Source: Rhodocyclaceae bacterium (GTDB lineage: Bacteria; Pseudomonadota; Gammaproteobacteria; Burkholderiales; Rhodocyclaceae). Taken from it: DNA of 10,771 nt. A model generated the notes under the pieces. It had not been told where the DNA came from. It saw nothing but the letters and a program-made list of their open reading frames with translations, and did no database searches. The first letter of the stretch is position 1, and each line of letters begins with the position of its first letter. Where the stretch lies: assembly GCA_018262875.1 (NCBI GenBank), contig JADFDL010000028.1, positions 1 to 10,771 on the forward strand, written 5' to 3'. The translations under genes were made by a program, and so were the position numbers. Of the stretch, positions 5,176-10,771 are shown one piece after another.

Positions 5176-6396
5176 ATGGTCGCCCCGTCCAACAACTCCG
5201 GCCTGCGCATCGTCGTCCTGCTCTGCGTGGCGGAAGTGCTCGGCATGACCGGCTTCTCGACCTATCCTGCACTGCTGGCGCCGCTGCGCGAAGCCTGGGG
5301 CATGAGCGGAACGGAAGCCGGCCTGATCGGCGGCGTATTCTTCGCCGGCTACATGGCCGCCGTGCCGCTGCTTTCGGGCCTGACCGACCGCATCGATGCG
5401 CGCCGGGTTTACGCCTGCTCGACGCTGCTCTCGGCCGGCGGCACGCTGGGCTTCGGCCTGGCCGCCGGGGGCGTTTGGAGCGCCTGCCTGTACCAGGCGA
5501 TTGCCGGCGCCGGCCTGGCCGGCACCTATATGCCCGGCCTGAAGGCCCTCACCGATCGCGTCGACGGTCCGCTGCAGAGCCGCTTCATCGCCTTCTACAC
5601 GTCGAGCTTCGGCATCGGTGCCAGCGCCTCGCTGCTGCTTGGCGGCTGGATCGAGGCACGCCTCGACTGGGAATGGGCCTTCGTCCTCTGCTCCGGCGGG
5701 CCGCTGCTTTCCGCCGCGCTGGTACTGCGCGCGCTGGCGCCGGTCGCCCCGGCGCCCCTGCCGCAAGCGCGACGGCCGCTGTTCGAGCTGCGGCCGGTGC
5801 TGGCCGAGCGGGCGACGCTCGGCTATGTGCTCGGCTACGCGGCGCACTCCTGGGAACTGTTCGGCCTGCGCGCATGGATGGTGGCCTTCATCGCCTTCGC
5901 CTATGCGCTGTCGCCGGGCGCCAATATCCCCTGGGCGCCGGCGGCGGCCGCCGCCGCGATCAACCTGCTCGGCATCCCCGCCAGCATCTTCGGCAACGAA
6001 ATTGCCGGACGAATCGGACGCCGCCGCTACATCGTCGCCGTCATGGCAGCCTCGGCCGTTCTCGCCTGCCTGGCCGGCTTTGCCGGCCCGCTCGCCTGGT
6101 GGCTGGCGCTGCTGCTGGTGGCACTGCATTTCATCGCGGTCATGGCCGATTCGGCGGCGCTTACCGCCGGGCTGGTGGCCACCACGCCGCCAATGAAACG
6201 CGGCGCGACTTTGGCGGTCTATTCGTTTTTCGGCTTCGGCGCCGGCTTCCTCGGGCCGCTGGCCTTTGGGCTGGTGTTCGACCTGGTCGGCGGCGAGGGC
6301 GCCCTCGCCTGGGGACTGGCCTTCGCCAGTCTGGGTGTCGGCTGCGCCTGCGCCCCGCTGGCCGTATGGCTCACCCAACGCAAGGAGGCAACGTGA
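5176..6396 (+). CDS. Major facilitator superfamily transporter
   Basis: 406 residues and about 12 hydrophobic helices, the standard MFS size. Motif A appears in the loop after helix 2 as LTDRIDARR. The second half repeats the pattern with a basic loop, GRIGRRRY, near residues 280-287. MFS proteins are proton- or solute-coupled inner-membrane transporters; the segment LGMTGFSTYPALLAPLREAW and the GxxGG-rich helices resemble the arabinose-efflux/cyanate-type subgroup, but no substrate can be assigned. ATG 5176 is preferred over the in-frame upstream codon at 5134, because it lies just before helix 1 and 10 bases after a TATACT box. The stop overlaps the GTG of msrB in GTGA, so the two are probably co-translated. 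Confidence 0.88.
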   Translation: MVAPSNNSGLRIVVLLCVAEVLGMTGFSTYPALLAPLREAWGMSGTEAGLIGGVFFAGYMAAVPLLSGLTDRIDARRVYACSTLLSAGGTLGFGLAAGGVWSACLYQAIAGAGLAGTYMPGLKALTDRVDGPLQSRFIAFYTSSFGIGASASLLLGGWIEARLDWEWAFVLCSGGPLLSAALVLRALAPVAPAPLPQARRPLFELRPVLAERATLGYVLGYAAHSWELFGLRAWMVAFIAFAYALSPGANIPWAPAAAAAAINLLGIPASIFGNEIAGRIGRRRYIVAVMAASAVLACLAGFAGPLAWWLALLLVALHFIAVMADSAALTAGLVATTPPMKRGATLAVYSFFGFGAGFLGPLAFGLVFDLVGGEGALAWGLAFASLGVGCACAPLAVWLTQRKEAT

Positions 6397-6779
6397 GAAA
6401 AACCGACAAGGAGTGGCGCGAGCAGCTTACGCCCGACCAGTACCGCATCGCCCGCGAGAAGGGCACCGAGCCCGCCTTCACCGGCGAATACTGGGATTGC
6501 CACGAGAAAGGCCTCTATCGTTGCGTCTGCTGCGGCGCCGAGCTGTTCCGTTCCGAGCACAAGTTCGATTCGGGCAGCGGCTGGCCCAGCTTCTGGAAAC
6601 CGGCCGAACCGGCCAACCTCGCCACCGCCGAGGACAGCAGCCACTTCATGCGGCGCACCGAGGCCCTGTGCAACCGGTGCGGCGCCCACCTCGGCCATGT
6701 CTTCCCGGACGGCCCGCAGCCGTCCGGCCTGCGCTACTGCATCAATTCCGCCTCGCTCAAGCTGGAAAAGAAGGACTAG
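6393..6779 (+). CDS. msrB: Peptide-methionine (R)-S-oxide reductase
   Basis: 128 residues. MsrB reduces methionine-R-sulfoxide in oxidised proteins, using thioredoxin. The structural zinc site is C44/C47 and C93/C96, the SGWPSF loop is at 62-67, and the catalytic cysteine is C116 in RYCINSASL. The position that holds a resolving cysteine in many MsrBs (SGCGWPSF) is Ser62, so recycling probably goes directly from the catalytic cysteine or uses another cysteine such as C36 or C46. The GTG start has AAGGAG at 6382-6387 just upstream and shares GTGA with the transporter stop. The longer in-frame reading that runs back through the transporter is a shadow frame. Confidence 0.95.
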   Translation: MRKTDKEWREQLTPDQYRIAREKGTEPAFTGEYWDCHEKGLYRCVCCGAELFRSEHKFDSGSGWPSFWKPAEPANLATAEDSSHFMRRTEALCNRCGAHLGHVFPDGPQPSGLRYCINSASLKLEKKD

Positions 6780-6782
6780 CGG

Positions 6783-6788
6783 TATAAT
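6783..6788 (+). promoter_or_regulatory. TATAAT box 8 bases before yciB
   Basis: A perfect -10 hexamer sits between the msrB stop and the yciB ATG at 6797, with no Shine-Dalgarno. Transcription would start at about the start codon, suggesting a leaderless mRNA. No convincing -35 is visible, so chance is possible. Confidence 0.4.
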
Positions 6789-6796
6789 TTCGACGC

Positions 6797-7330
6797 ATGA
6801 AGTTCCTATTCGACCTCTTTCCGGTCATTCTGTTTTTCATCGCCTTCAAGGTCTCCGGCATCTACGTCGCGACGGGAGTGGCCATTGCCGCCACCTTCGC
6901 CCAGATCGGCTGGCTGCTGGCGCGCGGCCGCAAGGTCGACACCATGCTGTGGGTAAGCCTCGCCATCATCGTCGTCTTCGGCGGCGCCACCCTGTGGCTG
7001 CAGGATGAAACCTTCATCAAGTGGAAGCCGACGGTGCTCTACTGGCTGTTCGGCGCGGTGCTGGCCGGATCCTCGCTGCTCTTCCGCAGGAACCTCATCC
7101 GCAAGCTGATGGAGGAGCAGGTTTCCCTGCCCGACCGGGTGTGGGGGCAATTGAACGCCAGTTGGATCGGTTTCTTCGCCCTGATGGGCGCAGCCAACCT
7201 GATCGTCGCCTTCAACTTTGCCACGGACACCTGGGTGAATTTCAAGCTCTTCGGCGGCATGGGCCTGATGCTGGCCTTCGTCGTCGGGCAAAGCCTGCTG
7301 CTGGCGAAATACATCGAGGAAAAAAAGTGA
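6797..7330 (+). CDS. yciB: Inner-membrane protein YciB / septation protein A family
   Basis: 177 residues, the usual length. It opens [18 protein letters not shown] and has about five membrane helices. Family marks include [25 protein letters not shown] and the terminal [16 protein letters not shown]. YciB (IspZ/IspA) affects cell-envelope synthesis and septation in Shigella and Escherichia and interacts with cell-elongation and division proteins; its biochemical activity is unknown. The TGA stop overlaps the ATG of yciI (TGATG), so translation is probably coupled. Confidence 0.93.
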   Translation: MKFLFDLFPVILFFIAFKVSGIYVATGVAIAATFAQIGWLLARGRKVDTMLWVSLAIIVVFGGATLWLQDETFIKWKPTVLYWLFGAVLAGSSLLFRRNLIRKLMEEQVSLPDRVWGQLNASWIGFFALMGAANLIVAFNFATDTWVNFKLFGGMGLMLAFVVGQSLLLAKYIEEKK

Positions 7331-7632
7331 TGCTCTACGCCATCATCGGCGACGACGTCCCCGGCAGCCTCGAGAAACGACTCGCCGCGCGCCCGGCCCA
7401 TCTCGAGCGCCTGAAGGAATTGCAGGACGCCGGCCGCCTGGTGCTGGCCGGCCCCTGCCCGGCCATTGACTCGCCCGACCCCGGCCCGGCCGGTTTCGCC
7501 GGCAGCCTGATCGTCGCCGAGTTCGACTCCATCGCCGAGGCACAGGCCTGGGTGGCGGCCGACCCCTATGTCACCGGGGGCATCTTCGCCCACACCACGG
7601 TGCGGCCGTTCAAGAAAGTCCTCCCGGCGTGA
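7330..7632 (+). CDS. yciI: YciI-family protein
   Basis: 100 residues, one YCII domain with the ferredoxin-like fold of dimeric alpha-beta barrel proteins. The conserved histidine is in [12 protein letters not shown] (H24), followed by AGRLVLAGP and the late [11 protein letters not shown]. The His/Asp pair is thought to be catalytic or ligand-binding in the family, but the reaction is not known. It begins at the overlap with the yciB stop and its own TGA overlaps the GTG of the next gene. YciI next to YciB is a widely conserved pair. Confidence 0.92.
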   Translation: MLYAIIGDDVPGSLEKRLAARPAHLERLKELQDAGRLVLAGPCPAIDSPDPGPAGFAGSLIVAEFDSIAEAQAWVAADPYVTGGIFAHTTVRPFKKVLPA

Positions 7633-7892
7633 CCACCATTTCAGCAATGCAGGAAAAACTGGCGACACTCGATCCGCAGCGGCTGGAAATTCTCGACGAC
7701 AGCGCAAAACACGCCGGCCACGCCGGGGCGAAAGAAGGCGGCCATTACCGCCTGACCATCGTCTCGCCGCGTTTTTCCGGCTGCGGCACGATGCAGCGGC
7801 ACCGCTTGATTTACGAAGCGTTAGGGCCCATGATGCGCGGGGAAATCCATGCCCTCAGCATCAAGGCGCTGACGCCTGAAGAAACCGCTTGA
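7629..7892 (+). CDS. bolA: BolA-family protein
   Basis: 87 residues from the GTG at 7629, which shares GTGA with the yciI stop; ATG 7647 is an equally possible start giving 81 residues, and neither has a clear Shine-Dalgarno. The BolA signature is [20 protein letters not shown] followed by [11 protein letters not shown], then [13 protein letters not shown]. BolA proteins pair with monothiol glutaredoxins to bind or pass [2Fe-2S] clusters, and some bind DNA; His in RHR and in IHAL is the usual cluster or contact residue. The position between yciI and a periplasmic isomerase is a common order in betaproteobacteria. Confidence 0.93.
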   Translation: MTTISAMQEKLATLDPQRLEILDDSAKHAGHAGAKEGGHYRLTIVSPRFSGCGTMQRHRLIYEALGPMMRGEIHALSIKALTPEETA

Positions 7893-7933
7893 CGAAAGTA
7901 ACGCAACCGATCAACCCGACACAAGGAAAACAC

Positions 7934-8755
7934 ATGAAACACGCTCTCCCCCGCCTGACCTCTCTGCTCGTTGCGGGCTTCCTGCTGCAAGCGCCGCTGT
8001 TCGCCCAGGAGGCCAAGCCGGCCGCCAAGCCGGCGGGTAAATCCGGCGCCGTCGCCACCGTGAACGGCGTCGCCATCCCGGTCGCCCGCGCCGAAGCGCT
8101 GCTGCAGTCGCAACTGGCCCAGGGCCAGCAGGATTCCGAGCAACTGCGCGCGGCGGTACGCAACGATCTGATCAACCGCGAAATGCTCTCGCAGGCGTCG
8201 AAGAAGAAGGGCTTCGACAAGAAGCCCGCGGTGAATGCCCAGTTCGAACTGGCGCGGCAGGGCATCCTCGTGAATGCCTACCTGCAGGATTTCGTCGCCG
8301 CCAACCCCGTGAAGGACGAGGCGGTCAAGAGCGAATACGACAACATCGTCAAGACGATGGGCGACAAGGAATACAAGGCCCGCCACATCCTGGTGGAAAA
8401 GGAGGACGAAGCCAAGAGCATCGTCGCCCGCCTGCAGAAGGGCGAGAAGTTCGAGGAGCTGGCCAAGCAATCGAAGGATCCGGGCAACAAGGATCGCGGC
8501 GGCGACCTCGGCTGGAGCCCCCCCTCGGGCTACGTGAAGCCCTTCGCCGACGCCATGGTCAAGCTGGAGAAGGGCAAGTTCTCCGCAGCGCCGGTGCAGA
8601 CCGAGTTCGGCTGGCATGTCCTCCAGCTCGACGACGTGCGCGACATGAAACACCCGCCGCTCGACGAGGTGAAGCCGCAGATCCAGCAGCGCCTGCAGCA
8701 GCAAATCCTCGAAAAACACATCGCGGACCTGCGCGCCAGGACCAAGGTGGAATAA
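7934..8755 (+). CDS. Periplasmic parvulin-type peptidyl-prolyl cis-trans isomerase
   Basis: 273 residues. A signal peptide runs to about A24 (APLFA|QE), followed by a Lys/Ala/Pro-rich linker and a SurA-like helical N-domain (40-140). One PpiC-type rotamase domain is at about 145-238, with H151 in ARHILVE, GGDLGW at 189-194 and FGWHVLQLDD around H228. A charged helix ends the protein. Such proteins help outer-membrane and secreted proteins fold. AAGGA lies 7 bases before the ATG at 7934. It follows the BolA gene by 41 bases, is likely in the same operon, and ends at a strong terminator. Confidence 0.93.
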   Translation: MKHALPRLTSLLVAGFLLQAPLFAQEAKPAAKPAGKSGAVATVNGVAIPVARAEALLQSQLAQGQQDSEQLRAAVRNDLINREMLSQASKKKGFDKKPAVNAQFELARQGILVNAYLQDFVAANPVKDEAVKSEYDNIVKTMGDKEYKARHILVEKEDEAKSIVARLQKGEKFEELAKQSKDPGNKDRGGDLGWSPPSGYVKPFADAMVKLEKGKFSAAPVQTEFGWHVLQLDDVRDMKHPPLDEVKPQIQQRLQQQILEKHIADLRARTKVE

Positions 8756-8771
8756 GCCTTCGTATACCGAT

Positions 8772-8802
8772 AAAAATCGGCGCCCCGGGCGCCGATTTTT
8801 TT
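8772..8802 (+). terminator. Strong intrinsic terminator after the parvulin gene
   Basis: AAAAATCGGCGCC-CCG-GGCGCCGATTTTT has 13-bp perfect arms and a T-run of seven. The A-run on the other side makes it potentially bidirectional. The next gene starts 6 bases after the last T. Confidence 0.93.
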
Positions 8803-8808
8803 GCCGCG

Positions 8809-9750
8809 ATGCAAACCCGAGACGACAACCCGCCCCTTCCCCAGGGCTTCCCGCTGGAGCGTTACCGCATCGAGCGGCAGCTTTCACAGGGCGGTTTTGC
8901 CATCGTCTACTTGGCTCATGACGAAGCGGGAAAGCCGGTTGCGATCAAGGAATACCTGCCCATCGGCTTGGCGCGGCGCGGCGCCGACGGCGCGGCCGTC
9001 GAGGCCGGCCGCGAACACCACGCCGCTTTCAATACCGGCATGAAATGCTTCTTCGACGAGGGGCGCATCCTCGCCGCCATCGACCACCCCAACGTGGTCC
9101 GCGTAAAGAACTTCTTCCGCGCCAACGGCACCGCCTACCTGGTGATGCGCTACGAGGACGGCGAAACCCTGAAGGAGCACGCGCGCAAGCTCCTCGATCG
9201 CGGCGGCGCCCTGCCGGAGGATTTCCTGCGCAACGTCTTCGTGCGCCTGCTCTCCGGCCTGCGCGAAGTGCACACGCGCAAGCTGCTGCACCTGGACATC
9301 AAGCCGGCGAACATCTATGTGCGCAACGACGGCCATCCGGTGCTGCTCGACTTCGGCGCGACGCGACAGGGACTCGGTCCGGACGCGAGCATCAACGCGG
9401 TATTCACGCCCGGCTTCGCCGCGCCGGAGCAGCAGGGCTCGGGCGAGCCGCTGGGGCCGTGGACGGACATCTATTCGGTGGGCGCCTCGCTCTACGACTG
9501 CCTGGCCGGCAGCGCGCCGCAGCCGGCCGGCCTGCGCCTGGTCAAGGATGAACTGGAGTCTGCCCAGGCACGCTGGGGCAGGCGCTATTCGCTGCAACTG
9601 CTGGAGCTGATCGACTGGTGCCTGAAATTGCCGGTCGATCAGCGCCCGCAAAGCGTGTTCGCCCTGCAGAAGGTGCTGAGCGGCGAACAGCTCGACCTGG
9701 TCGACCCCGCCTGGTTCGAGACGCCATCGCCCCCACAGAAAGCGGAATAG
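8809..9750 (+). CDS. Serine/threonine protein kinase (Hanks type), soluble
   Basis: 313 residues with a complete kinase domain. The glycine-rich loop is LSQGGFAIVY (25-34), ATP lysine K47 (VAIKEYLP), helix-C glutamate E84, catalytic loop H161-L162-D163-I-K165-P-A-N168 and metal-binding D181-F-G, then FAAPEQQ and WTDIYSVGA. The HRD arginine is leucine (HLD), so it is a non-RD kinase, which usually does not need activation-loop phosphorylation. There is no membrane helix and no sensor domain, only about 20 residues after the domain (TPSPPQKAE end), so it probably acts in the cytoplasm with a partner. The start ATG 8809 is only 6 bases after a terminator; the domain begins by residue 17, so little shift is possible. 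Its substrate is unknown. Its 3' end converges within 9 bases of the EF-hand/BON gene. Confidence 0.9.
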   Translation: MQTRDDNPPLPQGFPLERYRIERQLSQGGFAIVYLAHDEAGKPVAIKEYLPIGLARRGADGAAVEAGREHHAAFNTGMKCFFDEGRILAAIDHPNVVRVKNFFRANGTAYLVMRYEDGETLKEHARKLLDRGGALPEDFLRNVFVRLLSGLREVHTRKLLHLDIKPANIYVRNDGHPVLLDFGATRQGLGPDASINAVFTPGFAAPEQQGSGEPLGPWTDIYSVGASLYDCLAGSAPQPAGLRLVKDELESAQARWGRRYSLQLLELIDWCLKLPVDQRPQSVFALQKVLSGEQLDLVDPAWFETPSPPQKAE

Positions 9751-9759
9751 CGACGGACG

Positions 9760-10239
9760 CTACGGCTTCGGCTTGACGTTCAGGCTGTTCTTCACTTCTT
9801 TCACGCCCTTGACGCTACGCGCCGCCCGGCCCGCCAACTGGACCTGATCGGCGGTATCGACAAAGCCGGAAAGCTGCACTACCCCGAGATAGGTTTCCAC
9901 CGAAATTTCCGCCGAGGACACACCCTTCTTCGCCAGCAGGGCGGATTTCACCTTGGCGGTGATCGTGCTGTCGTCGACGTACTCGCCGGCCTTCTGCCGG
10001 TCGGCCATCGAGCGCGCCTTCAGCCACTCGTCCTCATTGAGCTTGCCGTCGCGGTTCATGTCGGCCTTGCCGAAGAACTTCGCGACGCGCTTGTCGGCTT
10101 TCGCCTCCTCGCGGCTGAGGAAGCCGTCGTGGTTCTTGTCCAGTTTGGCGAAATCGGGGCTTTTCTGCGGCGCTGCGTCCTGCGCATGGGCGCAGACCGA
10201 AAAAGCGGCGAGAACAAGCAGGGGGATGCTTTTCTTCAT
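9760..10239 (-). CDS. Secreted protein with two EF-hands and a BON domain
   Basis: 159 residues. A signal peptide ends near A19 (VCAHA|QD), so the protein is likely periplasmic. Two EF-hand loops have all ligands: DKNHDGFLSREE (34-45) and DMNRDGKLNEDE (60-71). Residues 88-157 form a BON domain (DDSTITAKVKSALL, then GVVQLSGFVDTADQ and VKGVKEVKNSL), a fold that binds membranes or phospholipids, as in OsmY and other stress proteins. AGGAGGT (10245-10251) supports the ATG at 10239. Calcium may tune a membrane-binding or envelope-stability role; this is inferred. It is on the same strand as purL, 34 bases downstream, with a TATTAT box (10273-10268) that could be its own -10, though without a good -35. 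Confidence 0.88.
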   Translation of the reverse strand: MKKSIPLLVLAAFSVCAHAQDAAPQKSPDFAKLDKNHDGFLSREEAKADKRVAKFFGKADMNRDGKLNEDEWLKARSMADRQKAGEYVDDSTITAKVKSALLAKKGVSSAEISVETYLGVVQLSGFVDTADQVQLAGRAARSVKGVKEVKNSLNVKPKP

Positions 10240-10273
10240 GGCGGACCTCCTGTTGGGTGACCGCAGAATAATA

Positions 10274-10771
10274 TCAGCCCACCCACTTCCTGGCGTTGCG
10301 GAACATGCGCAGCCACGGCCCGTCCTCGCCCCAACTGTCGGGACGCCACGACATCTGCACCGTGCGGAAAATGCGCTCGGGGTGCGGCATCATGATGGTG
10401 AAGCGGCCGTCGGCGGTAGTGAGGCCGGCGATGCCATTAATCGAACCGTTCGGGTTGAATGGATAGGCCTCGGCAATCCTGCCGTGATTGTCGACGTAGT
10501 GCATCGCAACGATGGCCTGGCCCTGCTTTCCATGAACGGTGAAGTCGGCACGGCCCTCGCCATGCGAGACGACGATGGGCAGGCGGCTGCCGGCCATGCC
10601 GTCGAGGAACAGCGAGGGGCTCTGCGGCATCTCGACCATGACAAAGCGCGCCTCGAACTGCTCGCTGCGGTTCCTCGCGAAGCGCGGCCAGTGCGCCGCG
10701 CCGGGAATGATCTCCGCCAGGTGGCTCATCATCTGGCAGCCGTTGCACACGCCCAGCGCAAAGGTATCCGG
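10274..10771 (-). CDS. purL: Phosphoribosylformylglycinamidine synthase, C-terminal glutaminase part (partial)
   Basis: 165 residues are visible of an enzyme of about 1300; the rest is off the right edge. PurL makes FGAM from FGAR, glutamine and ATP in purine synthesis. The visible part is its class I glutamine amidotransferase domain. The nucleophile is the first cysteine of [11 protein letters not shown], eight residues into the visible part, and the catalytic His and Glu are in [15 protein letters not shown] and GLTTADGRF are typical, and [11 protein letters not shown] ends the protein at its TGA. No terminator is seen after the stop. Confidence 0.97.
   Translation of the reverse strand, partial: PDTFALGVCNGCQMMSHLAEIIPGAAHWPRFARNRSEQFEARFVMVEMPQSPSLFLDGMAGSRLPIVVSHGEGRADFTVHGKQGQAIVAMHYVDNHGRIAEAYPFNPNGSINGIAGLTTADGRFTIMMPHPERIFRTVQMSWRPDSWGEDGPWLRMFRNARKWVG

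Noticed and set aside
5146..6378. Minus-strand open frame of 410 codons opposite the transporter
   Set aside because: Gln/Gly/Arg/Ala-rich low-complexity translation typical of an antisense shadow in GC-rich DNA.
5037..6392. N-terminal extension of msrB through the transporter region
   Set aside because: The extension is the +1 shadow of the MFS gene; a ribosome site and GTG at 6393 give a normal MsrB length.
7811..8887. Minus-strand open frame of 358 codons
   Set aside because: It runs antisense through the parvulin gene, the terminator and the kinase start, with no recognisable motif.

Overview
The window is GC-rich chromosomal DNA that looks like a betaproteobacterium, most likely near Rhodocyclales. 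The pointers are gene content and order: an 85-residue second copy of IF-1 next to a cold-shock gene, the chain msrB-yciB-yciI-bolA-parvulin near purL, and several genes whose -10 box sits only a few bases before the start codon. This placement rests on recalled family knowledge, not on a search.

Left part (1-3352): a sulfonate-carbon region. The minus strand carries most of xsc (sulfoacetaldehyde acetyltransferase), cut by the left edge. A divergent IclR-family regulator and an NAD-type short-chain dehydrogenase follow on the plus strand. The 91-base gap between xsc and the regulator is full of dyad symmetry, including a perfect 14-bp palindrome touching the regulator's start codon. Xsc splits sulfoacetaldehyde into sulfite and acetyl phosphate; the regulator probably senses a compound of that pathway, and the dehydrogenase may handle a related alcohol or aldehyde.

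Middle-left (3368-5149): a minus-strand group made of a membrane protein with leucine-rich-repeat-variant-like repeats, a CspA-type cold-shock gene with a long structured leader, and the long infA. The stretch between csp and infA holds a 28-bp dyad, a REP-like GTAG palindrome and an intrinsic terminator, leaving almost no room for a separate infA promoter.

Middle-right (5176-8802): plus-strand genes with tight junctions. An MFS transporter overlaps msrB; then yciB, yciI and a BolA-family gene overlap each other at stop/start codons; a secreted parvulin-type isomerase follows and ends in a strong terminator with 13-bp arms.

Right part (8809-10771): a soluble serine/threonine kinase gene starts 6 bases after that terminator's T-run and converges on a secreted protein that fuses two EF-hands to a BON domain. 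The window ends inside the C-terminal glutaminase domain of purL.

I see no tRNA, rRNA, CRISPR array, transposase or clear phage gene. No wholly new system is evident; the most unusual items are the structured csp-infA junction, the xsc/IclR control region, the kinase gene embedded behind a terminator, and the LRV-like membrane protein.
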